Assembly: GCA_009701945.1 (NCBI GenBank) | Contig: WLJF01000053.1 | Location: 1 to 5,443, forward strand | DNA length: 5,443 nucleotides | Origin: Actinomycetota bacterium | GTDB taxonomy: Bacteria; Actinomycetota; Actinomycetes; Nanopelagicales; Nanopelagicaceae | Reading direction: 5' to 3' | Part shown: positions 1 through 5,443 of the stretch, in pieces | Numbering within the stretch: the stretch's first letter is position 1 | How the letters are laid out: each line of letters starts with the position of its first letter | The notes under the pieces: generated by a model | What the model was told of the DNA's origin: nothing | What the model saw: the letters and a program-made list of their open reading frames with translations, nothing else | Databases searched by the model: none | Made by a program: the position numbers and the translations under genes

Positions 1-704
1 CTGTTGTGCATGGAGCAAAGCTTCTGCAAGTTGATGGAAACTTTGATGATTGTCTCGTTCTTGCTCGTGATCTTTCTGAGCACTATCCAGTCTCACTTGT
101 GAACTCAGTCAATCCATACCGCATTGAAGGTCAGAAGACTGCAGCCTTTGAAGTTGTAGATATGTTGGGTGATGCTCCAGATATTCATACTCTGCCAGTT
201 GGTAATGCAGGAAATATCACTGCATATTGGAAGGGCTATAACGAATATCGCAGCGACAAGATGTCTACGAAGTTGCCACAGATGTGGGGATTCCAAGCAG
301 CAGGTGCCGCACCTCTCGTCACAGGAAAGCCGGTTGCGAAGCCAGAGACAATTGCCACAGCAATCCGTATTGGAAATCCAGCTTCATGGGATCAAGCAAT
401 TGCTGCCCGCGATGAATCAGGCGGACTTATAGATTCTGTCACTGATGAAGAAATTCTCTCTGCCTATCACCTTCTTGCATCGAAAGAAGGAATCTTCTGT
501 GAGCCATCATCTGCTGCAGGCCTTGCTGGGCTTATCAAATATAAGAATGCAGGCAAGCTTCCTAAAGATAAGACAATCGTCATTACCTGCACAGGCAATG
601 GCCTAAAAGATATTCCGTGGGCGCTGGAAGGTGCAGCAGATCCTGTTGTCGTTCCCGTTAATGCAGATGCTGCCGCTAAGGCACTTGGCTTAGTGAAGAA
701 CTAG
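1..704 (+). CDS. thrC: Threonine synthase, C-terminal part (5' end outside window)
   Basis: A PLP-dependent fold-type II enzyme that converts O-phospho-L-homoserine and water to L-threonine and phosphate in the cytosol, the last step of threonine synthesis. The reading frame is open from the left edge (first whole codon at base 3) and about 233 residues are visible. Seen in order: [15 protein letters not shown] at the left edge, [11 protein letters not shown] near 110-140, the phosphate-binding PVGNAGN loop at 195-215, SSAAGLAGL at 507-533 and TCTGNGLKD at 585-611. All match the threonine synthase family. Actinobacterial ThrC is usually about 350 residues, so roughly the first third is missing, including the PLP-binding lysine. 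The GTG at base 6 is an internal Val codon, not a start. It ends in TAG, 15 nt before thrB, which fits a shared transcript; hom is expected upstream by analogy with relatives. Intact as far as visible. Confidence 0.95.
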   Translation, partial: VVHGAKLLQVDGNFDDCLVLARDLSEHYPVSLVNSVNPYRIEGQKTAAFEVVDMLGDAPDIHTLPVGNAGNITAYWKGYNEYRSDKMSTKLPQMWGFQAAGAAPLVTGKPVAKPETIATAIRIGNPASWDQAIAARDESGGLIDSVTDEEILSAYHLLASKEGIFCEPSSAAGLAGLIKYKNAGKLPKDKTIVITCTGNGLKDIPWALEGAADPVVVPVNADAAAKALGLVKN

Positions 705-719
705 AGAAACAATTGAGCC

Positions 720-1646
720 ATGGCCAAGCCAACATTTAAAGCTAACCCGATTCAGGTGCAGGTTCCTGCAACCTCTGCCAACTTAGGTCCTGGCTTTGAT
801 TCATTCGGTTTAGCTTTTGGAATGTATGACCGATATGTCGCACAGATTCTTGATGAAGGCGGTCTTGATATCGATGTCACTGGTGAAGGTTCTGATGAAG
901 TTCCTCGCACAGATAAGAACTTGCTCGTGAAGGCAATCAATAAAGGTTTTGATTACCTCGGTGGGCGACCAAAGGGACTTGCAGTGCGTGCACTCAATGT
1001 CATTCCACATGGTCGCGGACTTGGATCTTCAGCATCAGCGATAGTGGGTGGACTCGTTCTTGCACGCTCCCTCGTACTCACTGGCACAGACAAGATGAGC
1101 GATGAAGTACTTCTCAATCTTGCTGCAGAAATGGAAGGCCATCCTGACAATGTTGCTGCAGCTCTCTATGGCGGAGCAACAGTTGCTTGGCAAGATCTTG
1201 TGAAGGGTAAATCTGTGGCTCACGCAGTTCACCTACCTGTGGATCCACGCATCAAGGTGATGGCATTTATTCCAGCAAGTGCACTTGCAACATCGAAGGC
1301 GCGAAAGATGTTGCCTGAATCAATTCCATTTGCAGATGCGCAGCGCAATACAAGCAATGCTGCGATCATGACTCAGGCGCTCACAATCCGCCCTGACTTA
1401 CTTTTCACAGCCACGGAGGATTTCTTGCATCAGTCATATCGCCAAGAGGCGATGCCTTCATCTTTTGCATTGATGACAAAGCTTCGTGCTGCAGGAATTG
1501 CTGCATTTATCTCAGGTGCTGGCCCAACAGTGCTTGCCCTTCACACAGAAGGTGATGATGAAACTACTCAGCTCGCACGGGCTGGCGGAGCGAAATTTGA
1601 GGGTAAATCTCTCGAAATTGCTAGCCGTGGAGCCACCCTGCTATAG
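720..1646 (+). CDS. thrB: Homoserine kinase
   Basis: A GHMP-family kinase that phosphorylates L-homoserine with ATP, giving the O-phosphohomoserine used by the ThrC encoded just upstream. The protein is 308 residues, normal for the family. Motif 1 is VPATSANLGPGFDSFGLA (15-32). The glycine/serine-rich ATP loop PHGRGLGSSASAIVGG is at 96-111, EGHPDNVAAAL at 139-149, and the C-terminal GHMP motif FISGAGPTVLAL at 263-274. No key residue appears to be lost. The ATG at 720 is chosen because the first conserved motif follows about 14 residues later and it fits the 15-nt gap after thrC. Only a weak purine run (GAGAAA, 704-709) precedes it, so translation is probably coupled to thrC. It stops in TAG, and no intrinsic terminator follows, so transcripts may run on into rho. 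Confidence 0.96.
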   Translation: MAKPTFKANPIQVQVPATSANLGPGFDSFGLAFGMYDRYVAQILDEGGLDIDVTGEGSDEVPRTDKNLLVKAINKGFDYLGGRPKGLAVRALNVIPHGRGLGSSASAIVGGLVLARSLVLTGTDKMSDEVLLNLAAEMEGHPDNVAAALYGGATVAWQDLVKGKSVAHAVHLPVDPRIKVMAFIPASALATSKARKMLPESIPFADAQRNTSNAAIMTQALTIRPDLLFTATEDFLHQSYRQEAMPSSFALMTKLRAAGIAAFISGAGPTVLALHTEGDDETTQLARAGGAKFEGKSLEIASRGATLL

Positions 1647-1647
1647 T
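1618..1647 (+). promoter_or_regulatory. Candidate sigma-A-type promoter for rho, overlapping the thrB stop
   Basis: TTGCTA (1618-1623) and TATAGT (1642-1647) are separated by 18 nt. They match the consensus hexamers TTGACA and TATAAT at 4 of 6 and 5 of 6 positions. The -10 box contains the thrB stop codon TAG. Transcription would begin near 1654 and give rho a 5' leader of about 135 nt. This is inferred from sequence only; the 3' end of a coding gene can give such matches by chance. Confidence 0.4.
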
Positions 1648-1788
1648 TTTGTCATCAGTTCAGCCCCGTAAGTTAAGGGTCAACTTTAAGAATTGATAAA
1701 TCCAAGTAGTAAAAATCAAGAAATAAATCCCACACAATAAAAGCCAGGGCTCGACTCATATGGTTAGCCCCAAAGTGAAAAGAAATAC
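1648..1788 (+). promoter_or_regulatory. rho 5' leader, A-rich and G-poor, with a small hairpin before the start
   Basis: This gap of about 140 nt holds no ORF of note and no thrB terminator. From 1681 to 1740 the strand is about half A (32 of 60) with only 5 G and 10 C, so it should be largely unstructured RNA. A small hairpin follows: GGGCT (1747-1751) with AGCCC (1766-1770), possibly extended by AC/GT inside. The stretch before the rho ATG is only a weak purine run (GTGAAAAGAAA, 1775-1785). Rho represses its own gene in several bacteria, so a Rho loading site in this G-poor leader is conceivable. That role is inference. Confidence 0.3.
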
Positions 1789-3357
1789 ATGACAACAACA
1801 GAACCAGTTCGTTCTAGCAGTCCAGAGCTCTCAAGCATGACCCTTCCTAAGTTAAAGGAAGTTGCGTCTCAGCTCGGTATCGACGGTGCAGCAAAGCTTA
1901 AGAAGGATGATCTCGTCACAGCAATTGCAGATCTCCAGTCAGCAAACCGCGAAGCAGCTAAGGCTGAGCGCGAAGCACGCCGCGAAGCACGCAATGCAAA
2001 GAAGAACAACCGCGAGAATAAGAATTCAGATAACTCATCCGATGAAGGCGATGATGAAGATGATTCATCAGATAGCGCACCATCGAATAATGAGCGCAGC
2101 AACGACCGTGATGACCGTGGTGGTCGCAACCGTGGTCGCGATCGCAACCGTGGCCGTGATCGTGGAAATCGCGAACGTGGCAACCGTGAAGAGCGTGAAC
2201 CAGTAATCGGTGAAGATGATGTCTTGGTACCAGTAGGTGGCCTTGTCGACATCATGGATAACTACTCATTCATTCGCACAGGTGGATACCTTCCAGGACC
2301 AAACGATGTCTATGTCTCGCAAGGACAGGTACGTAAGTACGGTCTTCGTAAAGGAGATGTTGTAACAGGTCAGGTTCGCCAATTACGCGAAGGCGAAACT
2401 CGTCAGAAGTACAACCCACTTATTACTCTGGAAACAATTAACGGATTGCCATATGAAGAAGCACGTGGCCGCGTTGAATTTGGAAAGCTTGTTCCTCTCT
2501 ATCCTCAAGAGCGTCTTCGCCTTGAGACAGAGCCAAACATCCTCACCACTCGCGTCATCGACTTAATTGCACCGATTGGTAAGGGCCAGCGCGGACTTAT
2601 CGTTTCGCCTCCTAAAGCTGGTAAGACGATGGTCTTGCAAGCAATTGCGAACGCAATCACAACAAATAACCCTGAGTGTCACTTGATGGTTGTTCTTGTT
2701 GATGAGCGTCCAGAAGAAGTTACAGATATGCAGCGCAGTGTTAAGGGTGAAGTTATTGCTTCCACCTTCGATCGCCCAGCTGATGACCACACAACAATTG
2801 CAGAGCTTGCAATCGAGCGCGCGAAGCGTTTGGTTGAAATGGGCCACGATGTTGTTGTTCTTCTCGACTCCATCACACGTCTTGGTCGCGCATATAACAT
2901 CGCAGCTCCTGCATCAGGCCGCATCCTTTCTGGTGGTGTTGATTCAGCAGCGCTCTATCCACCAAAGAAGTTCTTTGGTGCAGCTCGTAATATTGAAGAT
3001 GGTGGGTCACTGACCATTCTTGCAACCGCTCTCGTTGATACCGGATCTCGTATGGATGAAGTTATCTTCGAAGAGTTCAAGGGCACAGGAAATATGGAGC
3101 TCATCCTCGATCGCAGAATGGCTGATAAGCGAATCTTCCCTGCAGTCAACGTTGTTGCATCAGGAACTCGTAAGGAAGAAATCCTTATGGGTGCTGAAGA
3201 ACTCAACATTGTGTGGAAGCTTCGTCGCGTGCTTCATGCACTTGAACCACAAGCAGCTCTCGAGCTCTTACTTGAGAAGATGAAGGGCACTAAGTCCAAC
3301 GTCGAATTCTTGATGCAGATCCAGAAGACAACTTCAGGACCTGACGACAGCAAGTAA
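1789..3357 (+). CDS. rho: Transcription termination factor Rho
   Basis: A hexameric RNA-dependent ATPase and helicase that binds nascent RNA and releases it from RNA polymerase. The protein is 522 residues; E. coli Rho has 419. Layout: Rho_N helical domain at about 14-50; low-complexity insertion at about 52-137, first Ala/Glu/Arg-rich, then acidic (85-95), then Arg-rich with 14 Arg in 103-136; OB-fold RNA-binding domain from about 145 to 215 ([20 protein letters not shown]); then the RecA-type ATPase. Walker A is PPKAGKT (274-280), DERPEEVT lies at 305-312, and Walker B DVVVLLD at 354-360. The Q-loop region is [20 protein letters not shown], the R-loop FKGTGN (430-435), and the arginine finger R461 sits in SGTRKEE. 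The insertion is typical of Actinobacteria, and in Micrococcus and Mycobacterium it aids RNA binding. The start at 1789 is the first ATG of the frame; M17 is possible but would trim the Rho_N edge. Ends in TAA, 22 nt before a strong terminator stem. Confidence 0.98.
   Translation: MTTTEPVRSSSPELSSMTLPKLKEVASQLGIDGAAKLKKDDLVTAIADLQSANREAAKAEREARREARNAKKNNRENKNSDNSSDEGDDEDDSSDSAPSNNERSNDRDDRGGRNRGRDRNRGRDRGNRERGNREEREPVIGEDDVLVPVGGLVDIMDNYSFIRTGGYLPGPNDVYVSQGQVRKYGLRKGDVVTGQVRQLREGETRQKYNPLITLETINGLPYEEARGRVEFGKLVPLYPQERLRLETEPNILTTRVIDLIAPIGKGQRGLIVSPPKAGKTMVLQAIANAITTNNPECHLMVVLVDERPEEVTDMQRSVKGEVIASTFDRPADDHTTIAELAIERAKRLVEMGHDVVVLLDSITRLGRAYNIAAPASGRILSGGVDSAALYPPKKFFGAARNIEDGGSLTILATALVDTGSRMDEVIFEEFKGTGNMELILDRRMADKRIFPAVNVVASGTRKEEILMGAEELNIVWKLRRVLHALEPQAALELLLEKMKGTKSNVEFLMQIQKTTSGPDDSK
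1969..1992 (+). repeat. Perfect 12-bp tandem repeat in rho, encoding REAR-REAR
   Basis: CGCGAAGCACGC occurs twice back to back (1969-1980 and 1981-1992), in frame, giving Arg-Glu-Ala-Arg at residues 61-64 and 65-68 of Rho. Less exact repeats of Arg-Gly, Arg-Asp and Arg-Gly-Asn units follow at about 2116-2190. Duplication by slippage is a likely way for this insertion to grow. Confidence 0.9.
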
Positions 3358-3379
3358 GTCACAGATTCTTCACAGAAAC

Positions 3380-3406
3380 CCCCGCCTCATATGAGAGCGG
3401 GGTTTT
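3380..3406 (+). terminator. Intrinsic terminator after rho
   Basis: CCCCGC (3380-3385) pairs with GCGGGG (3397-3402). Inside it CTC (3386-3388) pairs with GAG (3393-3395) around an ATAT loop, leaving a single bulged A at 3396. TTTT follows at 3403-3406. It lies 22 nt after the rho stop and should isolate rho from the gene downstream. Confidence 0.9.
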
Positions 3407-3475
3407 CTACTTTCACACAGCACACACTCTATGAGCACAGAGGAAGCACAAGGTCCACCCCCATAGTTCTGGTTA

Positions 3476-3481
3476 TAAGCA
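3476..3481 (+). promoter_or_regulatory. Candidate -10 box for the small secreted protein gene
   Basis: TATAAG matches the -10 consensus at 5 of 6 positions. It would start transcription near 3488, leaving a leader of about 16 nt that just contains the Shine-Dalgarno. No convincing -35 hexamer lies 16-18 nt upstream. A separate promoter is expected because the strong rho terminator lies just before. The stretch 3407-3475 otherwise holds only CA-rich sequence. Confidence 0.35.
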
Positions 3482-3490
3482 AGACCAAAC

Positions 3491-3497
3491 AGGGGAG
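3491..3497 (+). promoter_or_regulatory. Strong Shine-Dalgarno for the small secreted protein
   Basis: AGGGGAG ends 6 nt before the ATG at 3504. It is the clearest ribosome binding site in the window, much stronger than those of thrB and rho, and it fixes the start of this gene. Confidence 0.8.
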
Positions 3498-3503
3498 AAG
3501 ATA

Positions 3504-3896
3504 ATGAACTTCATATCACCAAAGAATGTTGCGTTACTGGTAGCAGCAGGTTTGATTGCAAGCACCGGAACTGCAGTTGCAGCAGATACTAAGGATGCAG
3601 CAGTAACCAGAGCACAAGCACAAGCTGCCTTTCAGAGTTCGATGTCAACATATATCACTTCACATCGTGCGATCGTGGATACGCGTCGTGCAGCACATGC
3701 AAAGGCACTTGTTGATTTCCAAACTGCTCTGGCTTCAGTTACAACAGATGCACAATTGCAGGCCGCTAAAGATGCTCGCAAGGCTGCAGTCACTGCAGCT
3801 GATGCAACAGCAACAGCTGCACTTGCTGCTCTGACTAAGCCTGTGAAACCTGCAAAGCCAGCGAAGGCAACGCCAGCTCCAAAAGCGAGCGCATAA
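3504..3896 (+). CDS. Small Ala-rich secreted protein of unknown function
   Basis: I do not recognise a family. The 130-residue protein starts with a good Sec signal peptide: Lys7, a hydrophobic core at about 9-19, and TAVAAD with likely cleavage after A26 or A27. The mature part (about 28-111) is rich in Ala, Gln, Thr and charged residues and looks helical. A likely turn at VTTD (79-82) suggests a two-helix hairpin or coiled coil. The tail (111-130) alternates Lys, Pro and Ala (KPVKPAKPAKATPAPKASA). Ala makes up 40 of 130 residues; there is no Cys or Trp. Real-gene evidence is the strong Shine-Dalgarno, the coherent signal peptide, the flanking hairpins and the TAA stop. It sits between rho and rpmE, which are usually neighbours in Actinobacteria, so it is probably a lineage-specific insertion. 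A cell-envelope role is inferred from the signal peptide and the basic Pro-rich tail; it is not shown. Confidence 0.85.
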   Translation: MNFISPKNVALLVAAGLIASTGTAVAADTKDAAVTRAQAQAAFQSSMSTYITSHRAIVDTRRAAHAKALVDFQTALASVTTDAQLQAAKDARKAAVTAADATATAALAALTKPVKPAKPAKATPAPKASA

Positions 3897-3918
3897 CTCT
3901 TCTCCGACGGGTGGCAGT

Positions 3919-3960
3919 GAGCCGCAGAATCCAGCGTGGATTTTGCGGTTCTCTGCTTTT
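3919..3960 (+). terminator. Long hairpin, probable terminator of the secreted protein gene
   Basis: Bases 3919-3933 pair with 3937-3951 as an almost unbroken 15-bp stem with two G-U pairs and a GCG loop. The T-run (3957-3960) starts 5 nt after the stem, so termination may be weaker than at the other two terminators, and some transcripts may reach rpmE. It begins 22 nt after the stop codon. Confidence 0.7.
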
Positions 3961-3975
3961 AGGAGAGAATTAACG

Positions 3976-4045
3976 CCTATTGCCAAACCTTATGGCGATG
4001 ACCTGGTTCACCAGCTGCGGCTGGACCCAGACTCAAGAAAAGGAA
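3976..4045 (+). promoter_or_regulatory. Candidate structured leader RNA of rpmE
   Basis: Two hairpins lie directly before rpmE. The first pairs 3979-3985 with 3993-3999 (7 bp, one G-U) around a 7-nt loop AACCTTA. The second pairs CCAGC (4011-4015) with GCTGG (4020-4024) around TGCG. The loop bases AACC (3986-3989) are complementary to GGTT (4005-4008), which would make an H-type pseudoknot. CTGG at 4003-4006 can also pair with CCAG at 4011-4014, which would compete with the second hairpin. L31 leader motifs are known in Actinobacteria and other phyla, where L31 is thought to control its own synthesis. That this is one of them is inference. A poor promoter candidate (TTGCGG 3943, GAGAAT 3965) lies upstream. 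Confidence 0.45.
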
Positions 4046-4054
4046 ATGAAGAAT

Positions 4055-4270
4055 ATGAGAAAAGATATCCACCCAGAGTACAAAGATACTCAAGTAACTT
4101 GTGGTTGCGGTGAAAAGTTCGTTACCCGCTCAACAGTTGCAAGCGGTTCAATCTACGTTGAAGTTTGCTCAGTCTGCCACCCGTTCTACACAGGTAAGCA
4201 GCGCATCCTTGATACTGGTGGACGCGTCGCTAAGTTCGAAGAGCGCTTCGGTAAAAAAGCAGCTAACTAG
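4055..4270 (+). CDS. rpmE: 50S ribosomal protein L31, zinc-binding type
   Basis: A component of the large ribosomal subunit that helps bridge the two subunits. From the ATG at 4055 it is 71 residues, in the usual L31 range, and begins MRKDIHPEY like most family members. Four cysteines (C16, C18 in TCGCGE; C38, C41 in CSVCHP) form the zinc site, so this is the C+ form, not the Cys-less zinc-starvation paralogue. Start choice: the frame is open back to a TTG at 3980 and has another ATG at 4046, but AAGGA (4040-4044) lies 10 nt before 4055 and only 1 nt before 4046, and the extra N-terminal residues match nothing known in L31. The C-terminus is basic (FGKKAAN). It stops in TAG and is followed after 10 nt by a strong terminator. 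No Zur-like palindrome is evident upstream. Confidence 0.96.
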   Translation: MRKDIHPEYKDTQVTCGCGEKFVTRSTVASGSIYVEVCSVCHPFYTGKQRILDTGGRVAKFEERFGKKAAN

Positions 4271-4280
4271 CTTTCTAAAG

Positions 4281-4320
4281 AGACCGCATCGCAGCCGAAA
4301 GGTTGCGGCGCGGTCTTTTT
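4281..4320 (+). terminator. Intrinsic terminator after rpmE, GAAA tetraloop
   Basis: AGACCGC (4281-4287) pairs perfectly with GCGGTCT (4310-4316). After one A-C mismatch the stem continues (4289-4296 with 4301-4308, two G-U pairs) to a GAAA loop at 4297-4300. A run of T (4316-4320) follows. It is the best intrinsic terminator in the window and implies that prfA has its own promoter or depends on read-through. Confidence 0.92.
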
Positions 4321-4353
4321 ATTTCTCCAAAGAACGATTAATCAACGAGAGAG

Positions 4354-4358
4354 AAGGG
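4354..4358 (+). promoter_or_regulatory. Shine-Dalgarno of prfA
   Basis: AAGGG lies 10 nt before the prfA ATG at 4369, a slightly long spacing. Another ATG (4359) follows it immediately, too close to use it, and opens only a five-codon frame ending at 4376. I found no convincing -35/-10 pair in 4321-4353. Confidence 0.6.
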
Positions 4359-4368
4359 ATGAAGTCAT

Positions 4369-5443
4369 ATGGCTAACGATCGTTTTGCGTCCGCTCATGA
4401 AATGGTGCGTGAATATCAAGAGCTTGAATTAAAGATGGCCGATCCTTCTATCCACGAAGATCAAGGCAATGCCCGCAAGCTTGGTCGCCGTTATGCCCAA
4501 CTCGGACCTGTCGTTGCAGGATTTAATGCTTGGAAGAGCGCTGCTGATGATTTAGAGGCTGCCAAAGAGATGGCTTTAGAGGATGCATCCTTTGCCTCTG
4601 AAATTCCAGCGATGGAGATTGTTGTTGAAGCTGCTGCAGATAAGTTGGAGGAGCTTTTGCTTCCACGCGACCCCAATGATGATCGCGATGTGATTATTGA
4701 AGTTAAAGCTGGTGCTGGCGGAGATGAATCCGCACTCTTTGCAGGTGATTTGGTGCGCATGTATCAGCGCTATGCAGAAAAGCGTGGCTGGAAGATTGAA
4801 ATCATTGATATGACCGAATCAGAGCTCGGTGGCTATAAAGATATTTCCATGGCGGTTAAATCAAAGGGAACACCAGAGCCTGGAACTACTCCCTATGCAC
4901 GACTTAAATTTGAAGGCGGAGTACACCGCGTGCAACGCGTTCCAGAAACTGAGAGCCAAGGTCGCATTCACACATCTGCAGCCGGTGTTCTCGTTCTTCC
5001 TGAAGCAGAAGAAGTAGATGTTGAACTCAATATGAATGATGTGCGCGTAGATGTTTATCGTTCCTCTGGTCCTGGTGGACAGTCTGTTAACACAACTGAC
5101 TCAGCCGTTCGATTGACCCACGTTCCCACTGGCATTGTTGTTTCATGTCAGAACGAGAAGTCTCAACTACAGAACAAAGAATCAGCACTTCGTATTTTGC
5201 GCGCACGTCTTCTTGCAGACGCGCAGGAAAAAGCAGAGGCTGTTGCGATGGCAGAGCGTAAGAGCCAGGTGCGCACAGTCGATCGCTCAGAGCGCATTCG
5301 CACATATAACTATCCTGAAAATCGTCTCAGTGATCACCGCGTGAATTACAAGGCAAATAACCTAGATGCAGTGCTCAATGGCGAGCTCGATGAAGTTGTG
5401 CAGGCGCTCCTTGATGCCGATAGAGCCGCAAAGCTTTCATCAA
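4369..5443 (+). CDS. prfA: Peptide chain release factor 1 (3' end just outside window)
   Basis: RF1 recognises UAA and UAG in the ribosomal A site and triggers peptide release. There are 358 residues visible; the family is about 355-360 long, so only a few C-terminal residues should be missing. Seen: a helical N-terminal domain (about 1-100); AGAGGDES (114-121), common to class I factors; [12 protein letters not shown] (156-167); [20 protein letters not shown] (186-205), which holds the codon-reading PxT motif as PET (192-194) and marks RF1, since RF2 has SPF there; and [10 protein letters not shown] (232-241) with the catalytic GGQ at 236-238, whose Gln is methylated by PrmC in bacteria. PrmC is usually encoded next downstream in relatives. 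[11 protein letters not shown] (314-324) is the conserved C-terminal motif. The start at 4369 gives the usual N-terminal length. The frame is intact with no stop before the window end. Confidence 0.97.
   Translation, partial: MANDRFASAHEMVREYQELELKMADPSIHEDQGNARKLGRRYAQLGPVVAGFNAWKSAADDLEAAKEMALEDASFASEIPAMEIVVEAAADKLEELLLPRDPNDDRDVIIEVKAGAGGDESALFAGDLVRMYQRYAEKRGWKIEIIDMTESELGGYKDISMAVKSKGTPEPGTTPYARLKFEGGVHRVQRVPETESQGRIHTSAAGVLVLPEAEEVDVELNMNDVRVDVYRSSGPGGQSVNTTDSAVRLTHVPTGIVVSCQNEKSQLQNKESALRILRARLLADAQEKAEAVAMAERKSQVRTVDRSERIRTYNYPENRLSDHRVNYKANNLDAVLNGELDEVVQALLDADRAAKLSS

Noticed and set aside
1862..2206. Plus-strand 114-residue ORF in another frame of rho
   Set aside because: Its translation is low-complexity and comes from reading the Rho repeat tract out of frame; no start signal.
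1869..2255. Minus-strand 128-residue ORF opposite the start of rho
   Set aside because: It is a shadow of the repetitive GC-richer Rho insertion: Ser/Arg-rich translation, no ribosome binding site, fully antisense to a certain gene.
3442..3468. GGAAG...GTT pattern like an ECF sigma promoter before the secreted protein gene
   Set aside because: The spacing is 19 nt and the last base of the -35 differs from the usual motif; too weak to call.
3735..3986. Minus-strand Cys/Ser-rich ORF opposite the secreted protein gene
   Set aside because: An antisense shadow of GCA/GCT-rich Ala codons, which read as Cys and Ser in reverse; no supporting signals.
3980..4054. N-terminal extension of L31 starting at TTG 3980 or ATG 4046
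   Set aside because: Known L31 proteins begin at the MxxDIHPEY-like motif; the Shine-Dalgarno is placed for ATG 4055 and the upstream part is better explained as leader RNA.
3897..4054. Possible Zur operator controlling rpmE
   Set aside because: No extended AT-rich palindrome of the Zur kind is seen, and the encoded L31 is the zinc-binding form, which is usually not the Zur-repressed copy.
1756..4372. TCATATG occurring in three intergenic stretches (1756, 3387, 4365)
   Set aside because: Each has a different context (rho leader, loop of the rho terminator, prfA start). The word is short and palindromic, so chance is enough.

Overview
The window is a protein-coding stretch of an actinobacterial chromosome. 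All supported genes are on the + strand, in the order thrC (3' part) - thrB - rho - small secreted protein - rpmE - prfA (complete except for its last few codons). The order thrC-thrB-rho-rpmE-prfA is the one known from Mycobacterium and other Actinobacteria. Rho also has the long Arg/Asp/Gly-rich N-terminal insertion typical of that phylum. Base composition is low for an actinobacterium (mid-40s percent GC from sampled lines), intergenic gaps are short and the codons are A/T-leaning. Together these suggest a streamlined freshwater lineage of the acI / Nanopelagicales type. That placement is inference and no marker gene here proves it.

Region by region: 1-704 is the C-terminal two thirds of threonine synthase, followed after 15 nt by homoserine kinase (720-1646). 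These two genes perform the last two steps of threonine synthesis. No terminator follows thrB. A plausible sigma-A-type promoter overlaps the thrB stop codon, and an A-rich, G-poor leader of about 140 nt precedes rho (1789-3357). Rho is followed at once by a strong intrinsic terminator (3380-3406). Next comes a 130-residue Ala-rich secreted protein of unknown function (3504-3896) with its own strong Shine-Dalgarno. This gene interrupts the otherwise conserved rho-rpmE adjacency. A 15-bp hairpin follows it (3919-3951), then a short structured leader, then rpmE for zinc-type ribosomal protein L31 (4055-4270), a textbook terminator with a GAAA loop (4281-4320), and prfA for peptide release factor 1 (4369 to the window end).

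Functionally the window joins an amino-acid biosynthesis pair to a termination and translation set: Rho ends transcription, L31 is part of the large ribosomal subunit, and RF1 ends translation at UAA and UAG. I see no mobile element, CRISPR array, tRNA, rRNA or defence system. The points most worth a second look are the unexplained secreted protein gene, the possible structured leader of rpmE (two hairpins and a potential pseudoknot), and the repeat-built low-complexity insertion in Rho.
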